Assembly: GCA_947627695.1 (NCBI GenBank) | Contig: CANQXF010000009.1 | Location: forward strand, 1-64,000 | Direction: 5' to 3' | DNA: 64,000 bases | From: an uncultured Ruminiclostridium sp. | GTDB taxonomy: Bacteria > Bacillota > Clostridia > Oscillospirales > Ruminococcaceae | In this document: piece by piece, positions 51,688 to 59,073 of the stretch | How the letters are laid out: each line of letters opens with the position of its first letter | How positions within the stretch are numbered: position 1 is the stretch's first letter | The notes under the pieces: model-generated | The model's database searches: none | What the model was told of the DNA's origin: nothing | Seen by the model: the letters and a program-made list of their open reading frames with translations, nothing else | Program-made: the position numbers and the translations under genes

Positions 51688-52170
51688 TCACATTTTCAGT
51701 GTTTCTATCCACTTTTCCCAAACGCCTTTATCCTGCCTGCCATGTACGACGATACCTTCCTCAATAGCCGCACTGTCTCTCACGCTTTTTTTCAAGTCGG
51801 ACAGCGCGTTTTCAAATCCACTGCTGCCCGAAGTTGCAAAAAGTATTATCCTTTTCCCTGAAAAATCATAGCTTTCGAGGAACGTGTTGATTATTGTAGG
51901 CGCAGTATACCACCAGACAGGAAATCCCAGTAATATCACGTCACAGTCCGCAACAGGTGCATTCCTGTCCGAAATTTCGGGGCGTGAAGATTTGTTTTTC
52001 ATTTCCACAGAACTGCGGGAATTTCCGTCCTGCCAGTTTAAATCCGCCTGCGTATAGGGAACTGCGGGGCGTATCTCATAAAGCTCTCCGCCTGTAATGT
52101 CCGCTATCTTTTTTGCAGCGTCAGCAGTCACGCCGCTTGCGCTGAAATATGCTGTCAGTATCTTTTTCAT
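51688..52170 (-). CDS. flavodoxin, flavodoxin_4 type
   Basis: A 160-residue flavodoxin: phosphate loop YFSASGVTADAAKKIADITG, then LLGFPVWWYTAPTIINTFLESYDFSGKRIILFATSGSSG, with WWY stacking on the FMN ring. Low-potential electron carrier; in this operon it may feed the peroxidase. Start overlaps the TSCPD gene by four bases. Confidence 0.92.
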   Translation of the reverse strand: MKKILTAYFSASGVTADAAKKIADITGGELYEIRPAVPYTQADLNWQDGNSRSSVEMKNKSSRPEISDRNAPVADCDVILLGFPVWWYTAPTIINTFLESYDFSGKRIILFATSGSSGFENALSDLKKSVRDSAAIEEGIVVHGRQDKGVWEKWIETLKM

Positions 52171-52454
52171 TTTTCTTCCTCCTGATGTATAGATTCTTGC
52201 TGTTCCGCTTTGTATGCCTCACGAACCGCCCTTGCAAGCTGATCTGCGCAGGAAGTGGGTCTGCGTCCGCAGGTAACGCCTGATAATTTTTCAGCTATCT
52301 GCTCTACTGTCCATCCGTCTATAAGCAGAGGAATAGCTTTCAAATTTCCATTGCAGCCGCCGACAAAGCTGACGTTGTGTACCACATCTCCGTCCAAGTC
52401 CATACTGATGATCTGGGAGCAGGTGTTTTCCGTCTTGTAATCGTAATGGAACAT
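52167..52454 (-). CDS. TIGR03905-like TSCPD domain protein
   Basis: A 95-residue protein of the TSCPD family named for the conserved motif, here RPTSCADQLARAV, with FVGGCNGNLKAIPLLIDGWTVEQIAEKLSGVTCG before it. Three cysteines (in GGCNG, TCGRR and TSCAD) may bind metal or a cluster. In other proteins TSCPD occurs at the end of ribonucleotide reductase; the stand-alone form is uncharacterised. Start ATG at 52454 overlaps the peroxidase stop (TGATG); AGGAGG is upstream. Confidence 0.85.
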   Translation of the reverse strand: MFHYDYKTENTCSQIISMDLDGDVVHNVSFVGGCNGNLKAIPLLIDGWTVEQIAEKLSGVTCGRRPTSCADQLARAVREAYKAEQQESIHQEEEK

Positions 52455-52993
52455 CACAATACCTCCTCTACCCTTACTTTCACCTTGTCAAGCGACTCGG
52501 TAGGCTCAAAGCGTGCGGCGATTTCACCGTTTCGGTCTATTAAAAATTTTGTGAAATTCCACTTGATCTTGCCGTTATTTTTATAGTCCTTGTCCGTCCT
52601 TTTCACGACAGCCTTTAGCATAAGTCCCATAGGACCGCTGAACCCCTCGAACGTTGTATTCTCCGTGAGATATTTGTACAGCGGTTCGGCGTTTTCCCCG
52701 TTGACGTCAATTTTTGCAAACTGCGGAAAAGTTATGCCGTACCGTCCGGTGCAGAAGCTGTGTATCTCCTCATCACTGCCCGGCGCTTGTTCGCCGAATT
52801 GATTGCAGGGAAAGTCAAGTATCTCCAGCCCATCCTTCTGATGAAGCTCATACAGATCCTGCAGCTCGTCATATTGCGGTGTGAATCCGCACCCCGTAGC
52901 CGTGTTCACAATAAGAAGGACTTTCCCCTTGTAATCGGACATTGACACATCGCTTCCGTCCTGCGCTTTGATTTTAAAATCATAAATACTCAT
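52454..52993 (-). CDS. glutathione peroxidase family protein
   Basis: A 179-residue thiol peroxidase. NTATGCGFTPQYDELQ holds the peroxidatic cysteine (TGC codon, not selenocysteine), FPCNQFGEQAPGSDEEI is the second signature with a possible resolving cysteine, and WNFTKFLIDRNGE has the conserved Trp-Asn. Bacterial members usually use thioredoxin. The start at 52993 (MSIYDF) follows GGAGGCGG; the longer open frame has no ribosome site. First gene of the peroxide operon. Confidence 0.93.
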   Translation of the reverse strand: MSIYDFKIKAQDGSDVSMSDYKGKVLLIVNTATGCGFTPQYDELQDLYELHQKDGLEILDFPCNQFGEQAPGSDEEIHSFCTGRYGITFPQFAKIDVNGENAEPLYKYLTENTTFEGFSGPMGLMLKAVVKRTDKDYKNNGKIKWNFTKFLIDRNGEIAARFEPTESLDKVKVRVEEVL

Positions 52994-53017
52994 TTTGCCG
53001 CCTCCGTTAAATTGCAA

Positions 53018-53077
53018 AAGATTTAATCTTGCACGATTGATATTTTGTATTATACACCATTTATATTGCTTTGTCAA
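53018..53077 (-). promoter_or_regulatory. promoter and likely operator of the peroxidase operon
   Basis: Minus strand TTGACA (53077-53072), 17 bases, TATAAT (53054-53049). Downstream, the perfect palindrome AAGATTTAATCTT (53018-53030), within TTGC/GCAA-type flanks, fits a MarR/OhrR site that blocks early elongation. Confidence 0.7.
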
Positions 53078-53177
53078 GATGAAAAGAAAAATTTTTTATT
53101 AAAAATACAAAGCCTCAACTGATTATTTCCCGAAAAATTCCCACACAAGGAAAAAACAAAGAATAAAACACACTCTG

Positions 53178-53198
53178 TTGCAAAGAATATTTTTGCAA
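53178..53198. promoter_or_regulatory. inverted repeat upstream of spoVT
   Basis: TTGCAAA-7 bp-TTTGCAA, 35 bases before the spoVT start. Candidate operator; the TTGCAAA half also occurs in the peroxidase leader at 53012-53018. Confidence 0.4.
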
Positions 53199-53233
53199 AC
53201 CTTTAACTTAAAACGAAAGGAAGAACTTTAAAT

Positions 53234-53776
53234 ATGAAAGCAACAGGAATTGTAAGACGAATAGACGACCTGGGACGCGTAGTTATTCCCAAGGAAATAA
53301 GGCGCACAATGCATATCAGAGAGGGCGACCCTCTGGAGATATATACCAACGTAGACGGCGAAGTGATATTCAAGAAATATTCTCCCATAGGGGAAATTTC
53401 CTCCACCGCCGCACAGTATGCCGAGGTCTTATCAAAAATAGGCGGCTGTCCCGCAGCGATATGCGACCGTGACCATATAATAGCTGTTTCGGGGATGCAG
53501 AAAAAGGAAGTGCTTGAGCGCCGTGTTTCAAATTCCCTTGAGGACCTTATCGAACAGCGCAAAAGCCACGTTTACCGCTCCTACGAGGACGACAGGCTTA
53601 TGCCTATCGAGGGCGTTGACAAGTACGCTATCGTGTGCGCTCCCATAATTTCTCAGGGCGACGTCAGTGGTGCGGTGATGATGCTTGACGGCGGCAACGC
53701 CGAATACGCCACCCCCGAACAGACCGCCCTCGTTCAGGCAGCGGCGATGTACTTCTCAAAGCAGATGGAAGAATAA
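53234..53776 (+). CDS. spoVT: stage V sporulation protein T
   Basis: A 180-residue regulator with an N-terminal AbrB-type swapped-hairpin DNA-binding domain (MKATGIVRRIDDLGRVVIPKEIRRTMHIREGDPLEIY) and a C-terminal GAF-like domain (about 55-178, IISQGDVSGAVMMLDGG). This two-domain length distinguishes SpoVT from AbrB (about 95 residues). It tunes forespore gene expression under SigG, so the organism probably forms spores or descends from a spore former. AAAGGAAG precedes the ATG. Confidence 0.93.
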   Translation: MKATGIVRRIDDLGRVVIPKEIRRTMHIREGDPLEIYTNVDGEVIFKKYSPIGEISSTAAQYAEVLSKIGGCPAAICDRDHIIAVSGMQKKEVLERRVSNSLEDLIEQRKSHVYRSYEDDRLMPIEGVDKYAIVCAPIISQGDVSGAVMMLDGGNAEYATPEQTALVQAAAMYFSKQMEE

Positions 53777-53781
53777 ATCAA

Positions 53782-53820
53782 AAAATAACCCTGCATGATT
53801 TTTATGCAGGGTTATTTTTA
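53782..53820 (+). terminator. terminator of spoVT
   Basis: Stem AAATAACCCTGCAT / ATGCAGGGTTATTT, then a T run. Confidence 0.9.
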
Positions 53821-53824
53821 TCCC

Positions 53825-53853
53825 TTGACACCCGTCCCATAAAATGCTATACT
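53825..53853 (+). promoter_or_regulatory. promoter of sfsA
   Basis: TTGACA (53825-53830), 17 bases, TATACT (53848-53853). Confidence 0.75.
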
Positions 53854-53882
53854 TTTCCCAAACCGAAAAGGGAAGTACACAA

Positions 53883-54557
53883 ATGAAATACAACAATATC
53901 GTAAGCGGCAGATTTATCTCACGTCCAAATCGTTTTATCGCCAACATTGAAATAAACGGCAAAACCGAGATATGCCACGTCAAGAACACAGGCCGCTGCA
54001 AAGAGCTTCTCACCCCTGACGCCGCCGTTTATCTTGAAATTTCCGATAACCCCGCACGAAAGACAAAATTCGACCTTATCGCTGTTCAAAAGGGAGATCT
54101 GCTAATAAATATGGACAGCGCTGCTCCCAACAAGGCCGCCGCCGAATACCTGAGAAAGCGTTTCGGCAAGAACGCATACATACAGCCCGAATACACCTAC
54201 GGCTCCTCCCGCATAGATTTTTATGCTGAAAAGGGCAACGAGAAATGGCTCATAGAAGTCAAGGGCGTGACCTTGGAGGAACAGGGAAAAGCCCTTTTCC
54301 CCGACGCTCCCACCCTTCGCGGCGTAAAGCACATAAACGAGCTTATAAACGCCGCCCGAAACGGTTACAAAGCCTGCCTGCTGTTTATTATCCAGATGAA
54401 AGGCGTAACTTCCTTTTCCCCCAACGACAACACCCACCCCGAATTCGGGCAGGCTCTGCGAAACGCCGCAAAACAGGGCGTTTTGATAAAGGCGGTGGAC
54501 TGCATAGTTACTCCCGACTTGATGACCGCCGACAGCGAGGTTGAGATAAAGCTGTAA
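53883..54557 (+). CDS. sfsA: DNA/RNA nuclease SfsA
   Basis: A 224-residue SfsA protein: RFISRPNRFIANIEINGKTEICHVKNTGRCKELL (OB-like N-terminal domain) and a nuclease core RIDFYAEKGNEKWLIEVKGVTL with FPDAPTLRGVKHINEL, containing the D-ExK metal site. Described as a sugar fermentation stimulation protein and DNA-binding nuclease. Start at 53883, normal family length. Confidence 0.94.
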   Translation: MKYNNIVSGRFISRPNRFIANIEINGKTEICHVKNTGRCKELLTPDAAVYLEISDNPARKTKFDLIAVQKGDLLINMDSAAPNKAAAEYLRKRFGKNAYIQPEYTYGSSRIDFYAEKGNEKWLIEVKGVTLEEQGKALFPDAPTLRGVKHINELINAARNGYKACLLFIIQMKGVTSFSPNDNTHPEFGQALRNAAKQGVLIKAVDCIVTPDLMTADSEVEIKL

Positions 54558-54592
54558 AAAAGACCCGTGAGCATTAAACTCACGGGTCTTTG
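54555..54592. terminator. bidirectional terminator between sfsA and the next gene
   Basis: Stem AAAGACCCGTGAG / CTCACGGGTCTTT with A and T flanks on both sides. Confidence 0.88.
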
Positions 54593-54597
54593 TATCA

Positions 54598-55680
54598 TTA
54601 CATCTTAAAACTGTCCCTGATACTTTGGATTATCTTATCTCTTATAGCGTCAACGTCAATGTTATCCATTACCTCTTCCGCCACTTCGTCTGCAATATCG
54701 TCCACGTCGAACTCGTCCTCAAGCTCCTCCTGGATACGTTCCATAACTGTCCTGCGTATGGAATCTGCGTCTGCTCCTCCGAAAAAGTCAAAGTTGAATG
54801 TGTTCTGATCAGCTTTATTTTGCTGCGCCTCTTTCATATCGGGGAATGCGTCCTTCGACCACCGGGAATTTCTTGGAAATCCCTCGCTGAAAATTATGTT
54901 GTGCCTTTGCGGCAGCCCATTAGGAGCGGGATCCTCAGGCAGGTCTGCATAGCTTTCAGGCTCGTCTGCGTGCATAACGGTGGCGCAAGCCGCCATTGCG
55001 ACAAATATCAGCTTTGTGTAGCAGGCGTCGCCCGTATTGAAAGGTATCCTGTAAAGGTACCAGCCCTTATAATGCCTTTCGTACCTGATAAAATTGCGGT
55101 TAAGATTGTAGATTGAGCGGTTTTCGTTATCCGCGTCAAAAACTATCTCCAGTCGGCAGGTCTCCTGATTTCTGTCATTCTCTCCGCCGTTGAGCCAGAA
55201 CACGAATTCATAGTCCGTATTCTTTTCCAGCACAAGCTCCGCCGTTTCTATCTGCGACCAGTGCCAGTCCCAGTCGCCTATCATATAGGCCTCAGTCAGC
55301 TTTCCGAACGGGTCTGTAATAAAGGAACGGGTAGCCACAGTTTTGTCGCATTCCTTGCTGGGCTTCCATTCCCTTGCGTTGAAAAAAAGTGTTTTCGCCT
55401 TTTTCTCATTTGCGTTTTCAGTCTGCTTTTCAGGAGTTTCGGGAATGTCGCTTGCGGCGGTTTCAATGACCTCGCCTGTCTCAGCGGAAACGGTAATAGT
55501 TTCATTATTGTTGTCAGTGATATTGAAAAGTTTCATATTATCCTCCGTATCGGGCGGAGCTGAACTGTCCACAAGACGAATTTCGTACTCACTGACCTTC
55601 TCAGCCCGCCCTTTTTTGATTAAGCCTTTAGCTCTTTTAGGGTAGGTATTACCGAGAAAATTACCAAATTCGTCCTTCAC
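54598..55680 (-). CDS. unrecognised protein with IscB-like N-terminal motif
   Basis: I cannot name a function. From the GTG at 55680 it has 360 residues. The N-terminus (NTYPKRAKGLIKKGRAEKVSEYEIRLV) resembles the basic PxRARxLLxxGRA patch at the start of IscB-type proteins. The middle (about 105-240, WDWHWSQIETAELVLEKNTDYEFVFWLNGGEN, FIRYERHYKGWYLYRIPF) is a beta-rich, tryptophan-rich domain. The C-terminus is acidic and helical (FDVDDIADEVAEEVMDNIDVDAIRDKI). No signal peptide. Homologues I recall start MAKNV; here the matching position is ATA (55698-55696) behind AAGGGGG, so the true start may lie 18 bases upstream. Confidence 0.75.
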   Translation of the reverse strand: MKDEFGNFLGNTYPKRAKGLIKKGRAEKVSEYEIRLVDSSAPPDTEDNMKLFNITDNNNETITVSAETGEVIETAASDIPETPEKQTENANEKKAKTLFFNAREWKPSKECDKTVATRSFITDPFGKLTEAYMIGDWDWHWSQIETAELVLEKNTDYEFVFWLNGGENDRNQETCRLEIVFDADNENRSIYNLNRNFIRYERHYKGWYLYRIPFNTGDACYTKLIFVAMAACATVMHADEPESYADLPEDPAPNGLPQRHNIIFSEGFPRNSRWSKDAFPDMKEAQQNKADQNTFNFDFFGGADADSIRRTVMERIQEELEDEFDVDDIADEVAEEVMDNIDVDAIRDKIIQSIRDSFKM

Positions 55681-55775
55681 AATTACGTTTTTTGCTATGG
55701 GTATCTTCCCCCTTGTGAAATATTGAATTGTCGTACGCTGTTTTTTGTAATGGGTGCCGTCCCCTGTACAGAATT

Positions 55776-55804
55776 ATTTTATCATACAGAGATTTTTTTG
55801 TCAA
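55776..55804 (-). promoter_or_regulatory. promoter of the 54598-55680 gene
   Basis: Minus strand TTGACA (55804-55799), 17 bases, TAAAAT (55781-55776); the leader is about 75 to 95 bases. Confidence 0.75.
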
Positions 55805-55861
55805 CCGCATTTTCAGCAAAGCGGAAAGATGATTTTCCCGAAGAACTGCCCCTACTCACGA

Positions 55862-55890
55862 TTGACAACGCCCCCTTTTTATGGTAAAAT
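55862..55890 (+). promoter_or_regulatory. promoter of the DUF2441 gene
   Basis: TTGACA (55862-55867), 17 bases, TAAAAT (55885-55890); divergent from the promoter at 55776-55804. Confidence 0.75.
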
Positions 55891-55944
55891 GCTTTATTGA
55901 GCGGAATAAACAGATAGATGAGAATTTATTGGGAGACAGATAAA

Positions 55945-56493
55945 ATGTACGCTTTTCACGTTGTCACAGACAGACCTATGTATGTCGGACAAAAGATAAT
56001 ATTTGACGATTCACACCATAGCGGAGTGTATCAGAGAGTATACGATAAACTTAACATTGTGAATGATATATATGATAATCCTGAGAAATATGATGAAACA
56101 AAGTTAGAACATCACACCTCAGTCGCTTTACGGGAATTGGCATTGGAAGAAGTGCGCAAAAAGAAGTATCCTCAGTACCCGTCAAGAATGAGCTGCCTGT
56201 ATGTGTCAAAAACCTTTGAAGAGGCAAAAAACTGGGGGAAATATTTTGCGGAGATAGGAAGACCCACATACAGTATTGTAAAGCTTGAAATACAAGGTAA
56301 TTGTTTTATCGGAGATGCTGCAAAGTGTTTTGACGGGCGGACAGATAAAGCGGAAAACCTGCGGCTCGCTGAATTATATTGGGAAAACGACTCTGACAGA
56401 TTTGATGAAAACCCCATTGAAGAAATGCTTGTAGACGGGGTCATAACAGTAGTTGAAATACTGGAAGAAATCAATGCAAATTTGAACGGTTAA
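55945..56493 (+). CDS. DUF2441-like protein
   Basis: A 182-residue soluble protein beginning YAFHVVTDRPMYVGQKIIFDDSHHSGVYQRVYDKL, which fits DUF2441. Residues about 85-125 (SRMSCLYVSKTFEEAKNWGKYFAEIGRPTYSIVKLEI) look like the LYVS...A..W strand-helix of ADP-ribosyltransferase-like folds; that is inference. Function unknown. The start at 55945 follows GGGAGA; the upstream ATG at 55918 has no site. Confidence 0.8.
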   Translation: MYAFHVVTDRPMYVGQKIIFDDSHHSGVYQRVYDKLNIVNDIYDNPEKYDETKLEHHTSVALRELALEEVRKKKYPQYPSRMSCLYVSKTFEEAKNWGKYFAEIGRPTYSIVKLEIQGNCFIGDAAKCFDGRTDKAENLRLAELYWENDSDRFDENPIEEMLVDGVITVVEILEEINANLNG

Positions 56494-56530
56494 GTTCTTT
56501 ATTGAGTGGAACGACAGAAAGGCAGAAGCT

Positions 56531-57289
56531 ATGAGAGAAATAAAATTTCAAAATATTGCGGGAATAATACTGATACCTGCAAAGGCAAATTCACAGGACG
56601 GGTGGTTCGCCTTTGACACAGGGGCAATGCAAACAGTGCTGAACAACAATTATTTCCCTGAGCTTACAGGCGAAAAAAGAGACGTCGCCGTATTTGACAG
56701 CGAAATGTCAGTTACAGGTGCGGCGGAAACGTATCTTCAGGAGCTTGTCATCGACGGTATTCCTGCGGACAACAGTCAGCCTGTACTTCTTATGGATATG
56801 TCCTATGTGGAAACAGAACTGCGGACGTTACAGCCTGACGTTCGTTTCCTCGGCTCCATTGGGACGGATGTTTTCAAAAACGTTCCGATACTTTTGGACT
56901 ATGAATATTCGACTCTCACCATAGAGCCAAATATAAATACTGACGGCGCTGAAAGTATCCCTCTCTCGAACGAAGCGCTCCCTGTAATTACTATTGAGCT
57001 TTGCGGCGAACTCCACAGATTTGTCCTTGACACAGGCGCAAATACCTGTCTGCTGTCAAGCGAGCTTTCAGAAAAAATAACAGTTTCTCCCTCGCCTGAT
57101 TCATCGGATATTGTTTTGATTTCCGAAGTCAAAGTGGGAACTCACCGTTACACAGATATAAGCGCTGTCTTCACCGATATTTCTCACATTCGCTGTCGTG
57201 TAGATGCGGACGGCGTTATCGGTTATCATATACTGTCTCCCCAGTTATCCCTTCTTGATTTTCAAAGATCTGTCCTGTATTTATTCTGA
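56531..57289 (+). CDS. double-domain retropepsin-like aspartic protease
   Basis: A 252-residue protein with two copies of an aspartic-protease half: FDTGAMQTVLN (about residue 28) with GSIGTDVFKNVPILLDYEYSTLTI, and LDTGANTCLLS (about 162) with GVIGYHILSPQLSLLDFQRSVLYLF. Each half has the DTG catalytic motif plus the later hydrophobic-hydrophobic-Gly motif, so one chain may form a complete pepsin-like active site. No signal peptide, so intracellular. Starts 38 bases after the DUF2441 gene. Confidence 0.85.
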   Translation: MREIKFQNIAGIILIPAKANSQDGWFAFDTGAMQTVLNNNYFPELTGEKRDVAVFDSEMSVTGAAETYLQELVIDGIPADNSQPVLLMDMSYVETELRTLQPDVRFLGSIGTDVFKNVPILLDYEYSTLTIEPNINTDGAESIPLSNEALPVITIELCGELHRFVLDTGANTCLLSSELSEKITVSPSPDSSDIVLISEVKVGTHRYTDISAVFTDISHIRCRVDADGVIGYHILSPQLSLLDFQRSVLYLF

Positions 57290-57335
57290 AAAGAATGACC
57301 CCGTCATTAAAATAAAAAAGAAAGAAGCTGACATT

Positions 57336-58139
57336 TTGAAAATATTTGACGCACACGTTCACATTTTCCCCGAAAAGATAGCCGCAAAAGCGTCTGTCAA
57401 CATCGGAAAATTCTACGACCTTCATATGGACTTTGACGGCACGGTGGATTCCCTTATAAACCTTTATTCCAAAGTCGGAGTATCAAAGTGCCTTGTCCAG
57501 TCGGTCGCCACAACTCCCGCCCAGGTCCAGAGCATAAACAATTTCATCTCTAAAAGCGTTTGCGAACACCCCGATATGTTCGTGGGCTTTTGCTCCCTCC
57601 ACCCCCTTATGAGCAGGGAAGAGATAAGAGATGAGATAGACAGGGCGATTTCCCTCGGCTTAAAGGGAATAAAGCTCCACCCCGACTTTCAGGATTTCAA
57701 AATAGACGACCGCAAAGCCTACGACATTTACGAGGCAGCCGAGGGCAGACTTCCCATTCTGTTCCACACAGGGGATTACCGCTACGACCGTTCCTCGCCG
57801 AAGCGTCTTGCCAACGCCTTGAAGGACTTTCCAAAGCTGATAGCCATAGCTGCTCATTTCGGCGCATGGAGCGAGTGGGCGGAGGGCAAGCACTACCTTG
57901 CGGACAACCCCAACGTTTACGTTGACACCAGCAGCTCCCTCTACGCTCTCTCCCCCGAAACTGCCCTTGATTATATCAAAGCATTCACCCCCGACCGTGT
58001 GATGTTCGGCACGGATTATCCTATGTGGAGCGTCGTTGACGAGCTTAAACATATGGAGGCTATCGACCTTTCCGATGAGGACAGGGAAAAGGTGATGTAC
58101 AACACCGCCTGCAAGCTGCTTGGAGTGGAGGACAATTAA
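57336..58139 (+). CDS. amidohydrolase family (TIM-barrel metal-dependent hydrolase)
   Basis: A 267-residue amidohydrolase_2-type enzyme: FDAHVHIFP (HxH metal ligands), GFCSLHPLMSREE, KGIKLHPDFQDF, ILFHTGDY (His ligand), AAHFGAW (His), and FGTDYPMW (catalytic Asp). Similar proteins decarboxylate or hydrolyse small ring or lactone substrates. The start is TTG at 57336 (MKIFDAHVH); the longer frame overlaps the retropepsin gene and has no family match. Ribosome site weak (AAAGAAG). Confidence 0.87.
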   Translation: MKIFDAHVHIFPEKIAAKASVNIGKFYDLHMDFDGTVDSLINLYSKVGVSKCLVQSVATTPAQVQSINNFISKSVCEHPDMFVGFCSLHPLMSREEIRDEIDRAISLGLKGIKLHPDFQDFKIDDRKAYDIYEAAEGRLPILFHTGDYRYDRSSPKRLANALKDFPKLIAIAAHFGAWSEWAEGKHYLADNPNVYVDTSSSLYALSPETALDYIKAFTPDRVMFGTDYPMWSVVDELKHMEAIDLSDEDREKVMYNTACKLLGVEDN

Positions 58140-58463
58140 GTGGATATATTAAGTATAGTGCTTTACATTCTGAGCATCGCTTTCGCCGCTTTGCACTGCT
58201 TTGCCGCCGTCAGTCAAATCAAAGCCGACAAAAAACCGTTTCCCGGAGTTCTGATGATAATAGGTTCGCTGATTTTAGCAGGCGCAGTGATTTGCGGTAT
58301 TGCAAAGCAGTCATTCGATTTTATTTTTGCGCTGTTCGGCTGCGGGGCAATTTGTTTCGCAGCAGTTTTCAACGGCCTTAAAAGCGGAAGCTTTCATATT
58401 CAGCACCATATCGTCCGCATAGCGATCTCTGTAATATTGATAGCAGGCTATATCTTCCTTTGA
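58140..58463 (+). CDS. small four-helix membrane protein
   Basis: A 107-residue protein that is almost all membrane helix (four segments: 4-22, 37-55, 60-78, 89-106). The GTG start directly follows the amidohydrolase stop with GGAGTGGAGG upstream, so translation is coupled. Family not recognised. Confidence 0.75.
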   Translation: MDILSIVLYILSIAFAALHCFAAVSQIKADKKPFPGVLMIIGSLILAGAVICGIAKQSFDFIFALFGCGAICFAAVFNGLKSGSFHIQHHIVRIAISVILIAGYIFL

Positions 58464-58560
58464 GCATAAGCAGATGTTTCCAGAACAGCAAAACAAGCTT
58501 TTATAAGCACCTGTTTCAAGGTGTTGAACTTTTATTGAATTTGATATTCAGACATAAAAT

Positions 58561-58593
58561 TCCCCCGCCTTTTAAAAGACGGGGGATAATTTT
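58561..58593. terminator. terminator between convergent genes
   Basis: Stem TCCCCCG / CGGGGGA around CCTTTTAAAAGA, then ATAATTTTAT on the plus side. Confidence 0.7.
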
Positions 58594-58605
58594 ATACCAA
58601 AATAT

Positions 58606-58935
58606 CTATTCCTCCTTGCTTATCGCCTCTGCAAATACCGCTAGCAGCTTTTCCGCATACGCTTTCTGGCGTTCTGACAGGGAACTCAGCATTGTGATTA
58701 TGTGCGAATTATCCGTATTTTCTTTGGTGCCGTTTACTATGAAATCCGTCGTCACATTCAGCGCTGCTGCGATCCTTCTCAAAGTAGGGATAGTCATAGA
58801 CTTGCGCCCTTTTTCAATATCCGCCAGGAATTGCACTGAGATGTCAGCCAGCTCCGACAGCTTTTCTCTTGAGTAACCTCTGCGTTTCCTCAGTGCGTTT
58901 ATTCTTTCTCCCACTTCCAGATTGGTTATATCCAT
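58606..58935 (-). CDS. XRE family transcriptional regulator
   Basis: A 109-residue regulator. VGERINALRKRRGYSREKLSELADISVQFLADIEKGRKSMTIPTLRRIAAALNVTTDFIV (residues 8-67) is a Cro/C1 helix-turn-helix, followed by a short helical tail. GGGGGAG precedes the ATG. Divergent from a leucine-rich-repeat surface protein, with an inverted repeat across that gene's -35 box; the regulator likely represses it. Confidence 0.9.
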   Translation of the reverse strand: MDITNLEVGERINALRKRRGYSREKLSELADISVQFLADIEKGRKSMTIPTLRRIAAALNVTTDFIVNGTKENTDNSHIITMLSSLSERQKAYAEKLLAVFAEAISKEE

Positions 58936-58988
58936 AAAATCTCCCCCTTTTGTAATAGTATAACCAATTCTTTAGCAGTAAAAAATAA

Positions 58989-59027
58989 TCAATAGTTATT
59001 GACAAAACTAAACTATTGATGTATAAT
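58989..59027 (+). promoter_or_regulatory. promoter of the LRR protein gene with operator
   Basis: TTGACA (58999-59004), 17 bases, TATAAT (59022-59027). A perfect 9-bp inverted repeat, TCAATAGTT (58989-58997) and AACTATTGA (59011-59019), brackets the -35 box. Best candidate operator for the divergent XRE protein. Confidence 0.8.
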
Positions 59028-59073
59028 GTAAAAAATGGCGTCAGCCAAAAAATTTTTGAGAGGAGTATGTAAA

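Noticed and set aside
52454-52993. Selenocysteine in the glutathione peroxidase
   Set aside because: The active-site codon is TGC, so it is a cysteine enzyme.
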